Shown piece by piece: positions 45,778 to 56,605 of a stretch of DNA of 64,000 nt (position 1 is the first letter of the stretch; each line of letters starts with the position of its first letter). This DNA comes from Forficula auricularia (lineage: Eukaryota; Arthropoda; Insecta; Dermaptera; Forficulidae): NCBI GenBank assembly GCA_024734495.1, contig JALMQS010000069.1, positions 3,534,021 through 3,598,020 on the forward strand. Reading direction: 5' to 3'. The translations under genes and the position numbers were made by a program. The notes beneath the pieces were generated by a model. The model saw nothing but the letters and a program-made list of their open reading frames with translations, did no database searches and was not told the origin of the DNA.

Positions 45778-46112
45778 TAACTAGAACTATTTGCTTTTTA
45801 TTTAAAAAAAACGATCAAAGCCCTGAGGTATACCATTGTATTTATTTTCCTAGTACAGATAATATATATATACCATATAGATTTGAATTTGATATCTCAG
45901 AGTCTCCAAACACCCTAAAACCTGTAGAACAGTTGTATGATAAAGATAATCTTCAAATACTTTTCAATCGGAAAGCAAGTGTACCATTCGAGGTTACATG
46001 GAACAGTATGTGTTTGTCAAATATATTAGAATGCAGCTTAAAGGCCTACCACCCTCTCCAATCTGTTGACCCTACCGGATTGAGAAAACCCAATGAGTTT
46101 ACACACCCCTGA
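45778..46112 (+). pseudogene. Unrecognised coding-like frame, about 110 codons
   Basis: Open from a stop at 45775 to the TGA at about 46110, with no methionine near its start: YHCIYFPSTDNIYIPYRFEF, SESPNTLKPVEQLYDKDNLQ, ILFNRKASVPFEVTWNSMCL and LQSVDPTGLRKPNEFTHP. The composition is protein-like and the codon choice ordinary. It could be an internal exon, or a fragment of a transposon or endogenised virus. I do not recognise the family. Confidence 0.35.
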
Positions 46113-46185
46113 CACATTTACTCACCAGTAATCACACGGATCTTTGGCCTGAACATCGAAAGTTCACTGTTACAATGGTTCTCAG

Positions 46186-46464
46186 TTAAAAAAATAGCAT
46201 TGCTTTGCTGAAAGCGAGAAGTTGGAGGGTCAGTAGGAGCGAGAAGACCGGGTTATTTTTCCGATCAAACTGACCAATAGTCAATTTTCTCAAACTCACT
46301 TTAGATAAAAATAAGTCGACGGCATATCGAGGGTTTAGATCTTCCAAAATACTTGAAATATCAAATTCCTTCTTATTTGTTGTTGAAAAGGTGAAAATAA
46401 GTGAATTTGTGGTATTTTTCATGATTTTAAGTTTTAAGCCATTTCTAAACGCCGAAAGGCACAA
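46186..46464 (-). pseudogene. Unrecognised minus-strand frame, 92 codons
   Basis: Reads SLIFTFSTTNKKEFDISSIL, EDLNPRYAVDLFLSKVSL and TIGQFDRKNNPVFSLLLTLQ. It is moderately protein-like and lies next to the coding-like frame at 45778 on the other strand. No domain recognised; low confidence that it is real. Confidence 0.2.
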
Positions 46465-46562
46465 AAATCGCCATAGGTGCTATATATCTTAATCAAAAAG
46501 GCTTTACATTTTTTAAACCAATCATCTTATTAAGGTCTACAGTAGTTGCTTAATATATTATA

Positions 46563-46938
46563 TTTATTATTATTATTATTATCATTTCTGTCCATAATTT
46601 GTATTAATTTGAAAGGTTATATTGGAAAATAAGGACAAGTTTTTTGTGTGAATTTTTTATTTATCCACCAACGTTTCGTCGACTTTGCCGACACATTCGT
46701 GTGAAGCATTTCTACTTGAAGCCCTGAAGAAGTCGGCAAAGTCGACGAAACGTTGGTGGATAAATAAAAAAGTCACATAAAAACTTGTCATTATTTTCCC
46801 AATATAAACGTTCAAATTTATTATTATTATCATTTTCGTCCATAATGTGTATTAATGAGAGTTTATAATGGGAATTAAGACTAAGTTTTTGTGTGATTTT
46901 TCCATCAACGTTTCGTCGACTTTGCCTACTTCTTCAAG
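46563..46938. mobile_element. Penelope-type terminal repeats in tandem and inverted arrangement
   Basis: A unit of about 250 bp (46563-46815) is followed by a partial direct copy (46816-46938): both start TATTATTATCATTT.. GTCCATAAT and reach TCAACGTTTCGTCGACTTTG. Inside the first unit there is also an inverted pair (ATTTATCCACCAACGTTTCG / CGAAACGTTGGTGGATAAAT). Core on the plus strand: CTGAAGA, A, stem GTCG/CGAC, GAAACGTT. Tandem terminal repeats are a known feature of Penelope-like elements. Confidence 0.65.
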
Positions 46939-48967
46939 GTTTCAAATAGTTACATCACACACTCGTCTAAAATACATTATTCTTTATCTATGTTAGCAAT
47001 GATCATAAGAAATTCAAAAAAATCGGCACATTCACATAAATAATAATTAAAGATAAACAGTTTTAGAAACAGAATCAGACAACACAGTTTTCAATTCAAA
47101 TTCAATTGAATTTGATATTTCTATGTGTGAAAATTTTTAGCATTTCACAGAGAGAAGCCTATCCATTCTTACTTAAGCAAGGTTTATGAGCTTTATTAAA
47201 ACGATCCAATGAAATTAAAGAATTTAAAATATAAAAATTAAAAAAAGTACTATCTTACTCTTGAGTAAAGTACTTTAAAATATAATTTTATTAAAAACTT
47301 TATTTAACCTTTTGTGTGGTCCCCAAGGTACTTAATTAGGATAATAAATTTCATCAAAATTGGTTAAGTCATTTTCAAAATATTTAGAAAAAACTAAAAA
47401 AGTACCAAATTAAAGTACTAATGTTTGTGGGCCGATATGTACCAAAAACTAATCAGCGCTTCATTTTGTTAAACTAATGGTAGTTATTCAATTTCATTTC
47501 AATCGGTGCAACAGTGTGGAAAAAGTCGTGGTCCAAAAAAACGATAACATCCATCCATCCATACATCCATCCGTTCATCCATCCATACATCCATCCGCAC
47601 GCACTAAATGAAAAAATCGCACTTTTTGGCCTCTCGACGAGACCCCATGTAATTTTTGGCAAACCGTCACGTGCTAAAATTCAACCTAATTGAATACTAC
47701 AATTTGTGACTTTAATTGAGACCATGGGTTCCGTAGTTTTTACCTGAGGACCCTTTAAAGCCACGGTTGACGCGAGACCGATTACAATACTTTCCCCATG
47801 CTTCGCATTGGATAAAGTAAAAATAAAAAATTCTGAATGTCCTTAAAGAGAGCTCATTATAGTGGCCCATGATAATTTTTTTTCGATCCCACAAAAAATG
47901 TGACCCTCACTAAAATTATAACCCAATTAAAATTTTAATACATATATTTGAATTTTGTATCATATTTAGTTTACGGACTACAATGCTCTGACAGACTGAC
48001 GGACATTCAAACTGTCATTTTAGGTTCACTATTAGGATCTTGTTGCCTTTTGAATGTAAGCGGTGGGGGGGGGGGGGTCTCCTACACTGTGCTGGTGCTG
48101 GTGCGGCCCTGTTACATCTGCCTATAGTTACGGAATTGACTCTGACATACATACATACAGATACTGTAGCGAATAACTAATAGGATTTCTTTTAAATTTT
48201 TAAACGGAACACTAAAAAAAGTGGAAAAATTAGCAACACTTCTCACTCATTTGTTTAATATTTTATTATTTTCAATAAAAAAATTCTCAATATTTCCCCA
48301 TATGAGAAATAACATAAATATTTAATGAAATCAACGCTCACATTATGAAAATTTTCGAGACGAATTTATTAAACATCTTGTTTTTTATCCATCGGTCATA
48401 ATTAACCAAATATTTATTAATAAGATGATTATATTTTATTTATAATTTAGAATGAACCTTATACCAATTTTCAGATATTTATTATTTTTTGATAATAAGG
48501 TCAAATGATTTAAATGCAATGTAGTTCTATAAAAAAATTAATTATGTAAAATATTTGTTTCATTTTTGATTATCCTATTATATTTCTTATTGTTCTTATT
48601 AATAAAATTTGTACATGCAAAAATGATTAAAGGTATAAAAAAATTCAAAATTAGAAAATAATCAGTGAAAAAATTTACAAAAAACGCTTAGAATTTTGAA
48701 ATAATAGACTAAAATTTTGACTTAAATTATGAACTTTTTTACTATATATAAATAAAAAGTTAAGTTTAAATTTTATTAATATTTTTATTTTTTATTATAA
48801 TTAATAAATTTTATAGTATATTCTATACAAACCCTATAGATATAGACATTTTATTGCCTTAGCATTAGCATTATACCATTAGTCAGTTAATACTTTAAAA
48901 TCAACTAATGTTGTCCCACAAGACTTTCACATTAGTAGTTTATTTGAAATTATCATACCTATTTTTA
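46939..48967. other. AT-rich non-coding DNA with small repeats
   Basis: An ATCC minisatellite (CATCCATCCATACATCCATC, 47549-47600), a 17-base G-run at 48063 and AT-rich sequence. No gene recognised; open frames here are short or follow repeats. Confidence 0.45.
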
Positions 48968-49680
48968 ACCGACTTCAAAAAAGGAGGAGGTTCTCTATTC
49001 GACTGAATTTTTTTTTTTTTTTTTTTTGTGCCTATGTTACCTCATATCTCCGCCAATTGTCAACCGATTTTGAAAATTTTTTGCATGCCAGTCTAGCTTC
49101 CGATTGGTCCCATTTTTTTTCGATTTTTTTCCATAGGTATTAGACCTTTTTATTAGGTTTGTTTAGACCTAACCTCTTTGTTTATGAACCGATTTCGATG
49201 GTTCTTTTTTTATCCGAAAAGGGGTGTCTTAGGGATGGTGTCATATTAATTTGGTCAAGTTCTGATGATATGATCACTATTAATGACATCACTAAAAAGA
49301 GAAAAATAAAAATAATTTTTAAGAAAAAATAAAAACCGACTTCAAAAAATTAAATGCAACAAATAAAATACACTAAAAGGTATAAAATAATTATTATCTT
49401 ATTTAGTTACAACTAAACGACGAAATATTAACATGAAATTACTTTTTGAAGTTGGTGCCAAATATATACCTTTTATGAATCGCACTCGACGGATCTTACT
49501 TAGTACGTTTGGCGGGTACGCTCGCTTATAGGTATAGTTTGTTTGGCACCGAACTTCAAAAAGTAATTTCATGTTAATATTTCGTCGTTTAGTTGTAACT
49601 AAATAAGATAATAATTATTTTATACCTTTTAGTGTATTTTATTTGTTGCATTTAATTTTTTGAAGTCGGTTTTTATTTTT
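48968..49680 (+). mobile_element. ACCGACTTC foldback repeat, copy 4
   Basis: Starts ACCGACTTCAAAAAAGGAGG, has a 20-base T-run after CGACTGAA, the inner foldback at about 49337-49670, and the right end GAAGTCGGTTTTTATTTTT. Closest to copy 5 in insulin-like intron 3. Confidence 0.85.
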
Positions 49681-50032
49681 TTCTTAAAAATTATTTTTTC
49701 TTCTTTCAAATTAGTTCAATTTGGGTTTCCTACAAGTCGTTTTGAGAAAACAGGGAAAAAAAGAGGCTTATAGACCAAATACTTCCCGTTCTATAATTTC
49801 AATAAAAAGCATTATATAGGTAACTTCTTCTAGTCATAGATATCTCATTTCAAAGCTCAAACCTCTGTCTGTTACCATATCCGAAATAAGATATTACCGC
49901 TTTCGGCAGACATCTTGATTGCCAAAGGGAAATTTAAATTGTTATTTTAAAATTCATTAATAGTATTTCATTACAAATAAAATTTATTAAAATTAGGAAA
50001 TTTTATTTGTCATGAACTATTAGGTGGTTTTG

Positions 50033-50894
50033 AGGTAGTTGTTTCGCGACAATACTAGCAAAAAGTTAGTGCTAGAGTATATAGAACAGACAATACGGAT
50101 TCATCATTCATAAGCCCAAAACTTTTTGCTGTTTATGTACCGATTCTAGCCAATCCCGTGCTTGTTTGATAAATCTGGCACCATTGTAAGAGATTGAATA
50201 TTTTTATAATAAAATGACAGATAAAATACATTTTTTTTTTTTTTTTTTTTTTTTTGGCTTTTCGGCCTTTCTAACCATAAGCCAATTTACGATACTATAT
50301 ATTTTTTAAATTTTGTCTCTACTCCGGGGGTCAGATTTTAGCCGAATGCCTCGAGTCGGATTCGAACTAAAATACATTTTAAAAGTTAAAAAATTTCTAC
50401 AAAAATCGTTTTGTTATTTTTTAACAAATGTAATCAACGCCTACGTGTTACACCTTATGAAAATTATAATTTTGAAAAAATCTAGCGCATGCACGCTTTA
50501 TACATCTTTCGCTGGTTAAATTAATGCGCTGTTGCCTAATTGTTTTTAATGTAAATTTTTTTTATACATTTTTCATTATTATCTCAGAAACTGTGTTGTA
50601 ACTATGAATCAAAATTGTTTTAAAATATTTATTGGTTATTGTTGGTTTAGTTTTTTATAAAAATGGTAATAAGGGTTTCTTAATTATAATTAAATTTGTA
50701 TGTAAATTTTCCGATATCCGGTATAGTGCAATGTATAAGAGTCTGAAAAACTCAATTTTTGTAATTTAATATCTCCGGAACTATATTGTTCATAAATTCA
50801 GTTTTGTCACCAATCGATGCAGAAGTATTTAAATAATAATCTCTCTGAATTTCAAAAAAATCCTAAGAAAACCCATTTGGCGGAACAACTACCT
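50033..50894. mobile_element. AGGTAGTTGTT MITE, full copy with SINE inserted
   Basis: Inverted termini AGGTAGTTGTTTCG and AACAACTACCT. The interior matches the copies at 7205 and 35849 (GCAAAAAGTTAGTGCTAGAG, CTCAGAAACTGTGTTGTAAC, CCGGAACTATATTGTTCATA). A minus-strand SINE interrupts it. Confidence 0.82.
50235..50367 (-). mobile_element. tRNA-derived SINE, 5'-truncated copy
   Basis: A perfect 13-bp target duplication TAAAATACATTTT (50222-50234, 50368-50380). On the minus strand it starts at the B-box (GTTCGAATCCGACTCGAGGC) and ends GGCCGAAAAGCC plus a long A-tail. The A-box half is missing by truncation. Confidence 0.88.
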
Positions 50895-50947
50895 ATCTTC
50901 ACGCAAGCCGATTATAATAAGTATAGATAGTTATAGATAGATAGATT

Positions 50948-52442
50948 CACAAAGAGAAAGAAAGAGGTTGTCCTCTGCCTTATGCAAATAAACATACACA
51001 CATATATAACGAGATGATATATCTGTATATATATTATTTATTTGTTTGAGACTATAGTTTCGAAGACTTGGTCTTCATCATCAGTCTTTCTTCAATTTTA
51101 AATGTTTTTCATGGACTCAATATCATATGGATATTGAAAACTTGGTGTTCCATCGTCTGGGGGGGGGGGGGGGCAAATAGACAATTTGACACATTTATAG
51201 AATATATAAATAATCTTCATGAGAAAATTAAATTCACAGTAGAGAAAGCAAAAGAGAAAATACTAAATTTTTTAGATTTAAAAATAAAAATTACCGGAAA
51301 TAAGCACACCTTTGAAATTTAGAGAAAACCCACAGCTATTGACATTGTAATACATACAAATTCTTGTAGACCAATGTCACATAAACACGCAGCCTTCCAT
51401 TCAATGATACATAGACTAATAAATATACTTCTATCAGAAAAAGCATACTCACAAGAATTAGAGACAATTAAAGAAATCGCGGTAAATAATGGGTACGAAG
51501 CAAGCCTTATAGACCAAATGTTATATAAAAAAATTTAAAAATTAACCCTGGAATCAATATATTCACAAAAGAATGAAAAAGAAAAAGAAAATCCTAGAAT
51601 AGTTCTCCCATATTATGGACAAATTTCGGAAAAATTAAAACAAAAAATGAAAAAATTAGGGTTCAAATCAGTATTCAAAACTCCAATTACTCTAGGAAAA
51701 GATTTAGGTTCAAATAAAAAAGACAAATATAGAAAAAGAAGGGGTTTATAGTTTGAAATGCAAAGATTGCGAAGCAATCTATGTAGGGAAGACAGAGAGA
51801 AATCTGAAAATTCGATTAAATGAATATATAAGGGATTTTAAAAATAAAAAGTGCGAAAATTCTTTTGCGGATCATTTAAATTCAAACAATCACTCCTTCC
51901 CAGAAGGACCAGATATTAGATTAATAAAAGGAGAAAAGAACCCAAAATTAATTAGAGCGATCAAATCTTTAGAAATTTTGAAATCATTCAATAGAAATTC
52001 AAAACTTTGTTTGAACAATCAAATAGAGTTACCAAATAGTAATCTGCTAAAGATGTTTGCTAACAAAAGATAAAAGAAAAACCCTTCTATTGTCAGCCTT
52101 TCTAAGGAGAAAGGAGAAAGGGAAACATATTGTTATATTTGAATGTGAACCGAAGAGAATGTCTTTATTAGTTCCTAGCCGACCACCAGTGACGATGGAA
52201 CACCAAGTTTTCAATATCCATATGATATTGACTCCATGAAAAACATTTATAATTGAAGAAAGACTGATGATGAAGACCAAGTCTTCGAAACTATAGTCTC
52301 AAACAAATAAATAATATATATACAGATATATCATCTCGATATATATGTGTGTATGTTTATTTGCATCAAGCAGAGGACAACCTCTTTGTTTTCTTTGTGA
52401 ATCAACAACTCTGCTACTCTCGGCAAAACAAAAACTTTTCAA
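50948..52442 (+). mobile_element. Penelope-like element with inverted terminal repeats
   Basis: An 11-bp target duplication ATAGATAGATT (50937-50947, 52443-52453). Terminal repeats of about 215 bp are in inverted orientation (50948-51165 and 52190-52410), with about 30 extra bases at the right end. Each contains CTGATGA, T, stem GAAGAC/GTCTTC, GAAAC, TATA, GTC, a hammerhead-like core with GUC cleavage triplet, on the minus strand at about 51052-51092 and plus strand at about 52262-52300. Inside is a 5'-truncated Penelope ORF. Confidence 0.85.
51173..52073 (+). pseudogene. Penelope reverse-transcriptase end and GIY-YIG endonuclease
   Basis: After truncation the frame begins RQFDTFIEYINNLHEKIKF, then ILNFLDLKIKITGNKHTF, a stop, RKPTAIDIVIHTNSCRPMSH and KHAAFHSMIHRLIN, the typical Penelope segment after the reverse transcriptase palm (FLDLxI...RKPT...). 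The end (51753-52073) is a GIY-YIG-type endonuclease: CKDCEAIYVGKTERNLKIRL with SFADHLNSNNHSF. Penelope uses this nuclease for target nicking. Two in-frame stops and a frame shift break the gene. Confidence 0.85.
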
Positions 52443-52453
52443 ATAGATAGATT

Positions 52454-52867
52454 ATCAAAATAATTTCTTAAGATATAAAACCAAGCTTTTTTGGATTAAT
52501 CGCCAAATTTCCCGACATTAAACTTGCCCGACTTTTTTGGTTTGAAGATTTTTACTTATTTATTTATTTATGAATAAAAATAATTCCTCCATAATATCAA
52601 AAGAGTGAGCCACATTCGAAAATTCGGGCTTTGAACTTTAATAGAAAGTCAAGTTTGTTTTTCTAGAAAAGAAATATAGTAATTTCTAGAAAGCCTAAAT
52701 AATTTACACCTATCAATGCATTGATGTTTCTCATAAAGAATCAAAGTATTCGATTCAAATCTAACATCTAGAAGATTACTAAAAATGCGCCTAGATATTA
52801 GTCTGTGTTACCTACCTTAATACCAAGTTACAACACCTTAAATTTTTAAGATTGCCCTGTGGGATTT
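52454..52867. other. AT-rich non-coding DNA
   Basis: Nothing recognised apart from a short TTTATTTATTTATGAATAAA stretch. Confidence 0.4.
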
Positions 52868-53360
52868 TTTTATTGAAAAAGTATTTTAATTTGACCCAAA
52901 ATGTCGAAAAAATGTAAATTATAAAATTTGAAGAAATTCAGATGAAGGTTGCTAAAAAGCTAGAAATAATTTATTTTGATTGAAAAAGTAATTAAATTTA
53001 AATTGAAATCTCATAAAAAGGTAAATTCTAAAATGTTAAGAAATTCTGAAGAAGTATGACAAAAGAGCAGGAACGACTTATTTTTATTGCAAAAATAATT
53101 TAATTCGGAAATGTTAAAAAATAAATTCTGATAAAGGTTGGCAAAAGGAAGAAAAATCAATTTAATTTAACTCGAAATGTCGTAAAAAATAAATTCTAAA
53201 ATTTGAAGAAATTTTAATGAAGGTTCTCAAAAAGGGCAAGAACGATTTATTTTTATTGAATAAGTAATTTGATTTGACTCGAAATGTCGTAAAAATGTAA
53301 ATTTTGAAATTCTGAAGAGGAGTGCCAAAAGGTCGGGAACGATTTTTGTTTGAAAGGGTA
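52868..53360. repeat. Diverged tandem repeat, about five units of 110-120 bp
   Basis: Each unit carries, with variation, TTATTTTTATTGAAAAAGTA, ATTTGACTCGAAATGTCGTA, AAATTCTAAAATTTGAAGAA and GAAGGTTGCCAAAAGGGC. The units are aged (many differences), so this is an old local satellite. Confidence 0.7.
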
Positions 53361-53485
53361 AATTCTAGAACACCGGGAATCGATAAGGTTGATTTCTAGT
53401 CAATTAAGGGTGAAATTTGCTAAAAAACCTTTCTATAATAGATCTGTTGATGTTGACAATCTGAGCGTCAGCCAACAACTGATCG

Positions 53486-53687
53486 GGGGGGGGGGGCCCA
53501 GAGAGGCTAGGCGGTAGCGTGTCTTCCTGCTAACCAAGTGGACCCGGGTTCGAATCCGACTCGAGGCATCCGGCTAAAATCTGGCCCCCGGGGTAGGGAC
53601 AAATTTAAAAATAATAAATAGTATCTTAAATGGCTTATGGCTAGAAAGGCCGAAAAGCCAAAAAAAAAAACAAAAAAAAAAAAAAAA
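53486..53687 (+). mobile_element. tRNA-derived SINE, full-length copy
   Basis: A perfect 12-bp target duplication AACAACTGATCG (53474-53485, 53688-53699). The head is tRNA-like: A-box-like GGCTAGGCGGTAGCGTG and an exact B-box GGTTCGAATCC for RNA polymerase III. The body ends GGCTTATGGCTAGAAAGGCC, GAAAAGCC and an A-tail. The copy begins with a run of ten or more G. It has no 3' homology to the LINEs seen here; an unseen LINE must have moved it. Confidence 0.92.
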
Positions 53688-53699
53688 AACAACTGATCG

Positions 53700-54173
53700 A
53701 ATAGACCAGGGCACTCTGCTTATATGAACGCAGAAGAGAGAAGGAATCTGGAAGGAGAATCACACTAATTTTAAATATTACTCAAATTCAAATCTATCAA
53801 ACAATTTCGATTTCCTTTCGAAAAAATAACTTGGTTTTCATCAACCCTTAGACAAAGGGTCGTTTGAAGCCTACAAAACATCATTTTTTTAAATTATTTT
53901 ATTATTTTTTTTTGTCAGCAAACTCAGCTAGAAGAGTAAAATTTTACATAAAGGTGCTGCTTATTTAGTATTCTAACTTACATTATATAAGATAGATTAA
54001 ATGTAAATTAGACTAAGTTGAAAATAATTTAACCCTGTATATTTCTCATAAACCATCAATCGGAGAGATTTTGGTCGATTGAAATATTTTTTGCGAGGTG
54101 CATAATTCACTCCCCGTCTTTGATTCCACTTGAAATTTATACTCGTTAAAATAATTGATAATTGTATTGATTA
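53700..54173. other. AT-rich non-coding DNA
   Basis: No gene or repeat partner recognised. Confidence 0.4.
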
Positions 54174-55283
54174 CTAGCTGCAAGGCCCGCCTTCAGCGGC
54201 CCTCTTGATGGCCAGGGGACTATCCCCCCTGGACCCCCACCCTCACACCCCACTCCCACCCACCACACACCCCGAAAACCACCCAACCCGGACCCCACCC
54301 CATGCCCTCCATCCCCGCCTAGCCCCCTGGACCCCCGCTACGTCCTCTGAACTCCACCCCACACCACCCCCTACTCCGCTTCACTCCCTCACCACCCCAG
54401 ACCCAGTTTTTGAATTTCTAGTCTTCTAGAGACCCACAGATTATTTATACAAAATTTGGTTGTTTGGTCCAAGAGCAAGAATTTCCATTTTTTGACCCTC
54501 TCCCCATTTTGGGTGGTTAGTTTTTGCATTTCTAGCCTTCTAGTGACCCACAGGTTATGTATACAAAATTTGGTTTAGTTTGCTCCAAGGGCAAGAATTT
54601 ACATTTTTTCACTCTCCCTCCCTTTTTGGTGGTTTTTGGGGTGAATTTTTTTAAACAGAAGAAAAAGAAAGAAATCACATCTCCTACAGCATTGCTCGTG
54701 CTATAATTTGCCCTATGGTTAATAGTTTAGGAGTTATTTGATAACAAACCCCCTTTTGGGGTCAAAATATCAAAACGTTATATAGCTATCAACGTAAGTT
54801 AGAAGATATCTGATGCAAATCTGAAATTTCATAATAATCCCTTCATAAAGATAAGAGTAAATAAGTAACAGTTACTTTCTGTACTTCCTAAAGATGGGTT
54901 GATAGCCCGAAATATATATATTGAAAAAGAAAAAAAAAAATTATATCTTTTAATTTTTTAATTTTAATGTGAAATAAGTGACCTAGTATCCTTAACTCAT
55001 AGTAAATCAATATTAAATATAATATTTATTTACTCTTATCTTTATTAAAGATGTTTCACCTTGCACCAACACCACAATCTCTACTAATTAATAATCCCTT
55101 CAGTCGTTTTTATTTGAATCGTGAGCAACTTTTCGCGGAAACCGCGCAAACACACATACAGACAGACAGGAATTTTGTTGAGGGTGTTTTCGTTCATAGC
55201 ATTGCTTGAACGTGTGCAACCAAAATTTGGCGTGATTTGGACCATTGTACAGACAAAACCTTAATTTTATATAATTATATAGA
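54174..55283 (-). mobile_element. Helitron, larger type, copy 2
   Basis: Minus-strand 5' end TCTATATAATTATATAAAAT then TAAGGTTTTGTCTGTACAAT; 3' end GCCGCTGAAGGCGGGCC, TTGCAG and CTAG at 54174. It shares the C-rich tract and the CAAAATTTGG units with copy 1 (23650). It is interrupted by the 243-bp element at 54846. No helicase gene. Confidence 0.78.
54846..55088 (+). mobile_element. Penelope-derived (retrozyme-like) element, 243 bp
   Basis: A perfect 14-bp target duplication TAATAATCCCTTCA (54832-54845, 55089-55102); Helitron copy 1 shows the empty site at 24430. Inverted arms AAAGATAAGAGTAAATAA / TTATTTACTCTTATCTTT. Core on the plus strand: CTAAAGA, T, stem GGG/CCC, GAAATATATA (54888-54925). 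The catalytic G of CTGANGA is replaced, so it is probably ribozyme-dead. Confidence 0.72.
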
Positions 55284-55451
55284 CTTATATTTCAGAATTA
55301 TTTAGCAACAGTATGTATTTCTAAAAAATTTCTCATTCTATTTATATTCCATTCCATGTAAATATATGCAATATGTAGTTATGATGTGTTTTTTATTTTT
55401 GAAATCACTAAATTATCCAAAAGATTTAAAAAATGTTATTTAAATGCTTAC

Positions 55452-55529
55452 CTTGTCTCTGTACAAGAAGCTTTGAAGAATTCTCCCCAATGCAGTAGTC
55501 AACAAAAATGCACAAAAAGCAACAGCCAT
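55452..55529 (-). CDS. Candidate signal-peptide exon on the minus strand
   Basis: On the minus strand an ATG follows an in-frame stop and opens 26 codons with a hydrophobic N-terminus (MAVAFCAFLLTTALG) ending RDK directly before a textbook donor AAG|GTAAGC. This is what the first coding exon of a secreted protein looks like. No downstream exon was recognised on the minus strand, so it may be chance. It is not related in sequence to the insulin-like gene. Confidence 0.25.
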
Positions 55530-56426
55530 AAAACACAAATATTAAGCGCTTGCCACGCTGGCTGCTCGATTCGAAATGAAATAAATGCATTTCAATTGCG
55601 AAAAACAGAGCAAAGGGAAAAGAATCCCGTTACTTGATTAGATATCAGAAAGAAAATAATTCCATATAAAATAAAAACGTATTCAAGAAATTCCCAATTG
55701 ATTCGAGATTGTTTTTAAAAAATTAGAGTGTGTGCATCAAGTGATTTTCATTTAACTTTTCCTCATTAATTAAAAATCAACATTTTAGTGGAGAAAATTT
55801 TTAAATAAATATTTAATAAATAAAATAACAAATAATCATCTAATTGTAATAAATACAATCACAAATTTACAAAATCAAATACAATTCTACATGTGAAATG
55901 AGTTATGACCTACTTTTTTTTACTTTCACATTTATATTCTATAGAATATAGTAGTGTGAAGTATCTCCCTGGTTTTTTTATTATTTAAAAATATAAATAT
56001 TCACCATACGAGGTGTAGACCGAAACGCTGTAAATTCGCTCAATTTTTAATTATCAAAATAATTTTAGGCGTTTGTGAAATATTTTGAAAATAGGAAAGA
56101 AAAGAAAAGAAATCTCTAAATCAGGGGTGTTTAAACTTCAATTTGTTAAAGTAATGATAGGTTTTCAACCAGTTGAACGGTGTGGAAAAATCGTCAACGG
56201 AAAAAAGGGTATCAGACCGGAGTAAATGTCACCTTTGGGCTGTTTTTCCATTAAATTATCCATTGAATTCTACCAGTCTGTACTTATAATTTATTAGTTA
56301 AAAAAATCTGGTCCCTAACAAGTGGTGACTTTAAATTATAATCAAAATTCTTTCTGAAATGGAAACGTCTCTTGTTAGGGACCACCTTTTTCCCTCTTTT
56401 TAATGATTCTTATGAAAGAAAGATTT

Positions 56427-56605
56427 TTTTTGGCTTTCTCGGCTTTAACCATTAGCCATTTTACGATACTATTAATTAATTTTTTCTCAATTATGTAGAG
56501 ATCAGATTAAAGTCGAATTGCAGCCAATCGAGCTTGAACCCGAACTATCTTGATTAGAAGGGATTTACGTTATCCACACGACCAACCTGCCCCCCCCCCC
56601 CCCAC
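56427..56605 (-). mobile_element. tRNA-derived SINE, diverged copy
   Basis: Reverse-complement relative of the SINE at 53486: a C-run (the poly-G start), a degraded B-box region (GGGTTCAAGCTCG on the minus strand), then GCCATTTTACGATACT and GGCTTTCTCGGCTTTAACC before the A-tail (T-run on the plus strand). More diverged than the other two copies. Confidence 0.65.

Noticed and set aside
53500..53575. tRNA gene
   Set aside because: It has Pol III boxes but is the head of a SINE with an A-tail and target duplications; the stems of a functional tRNA do not close.
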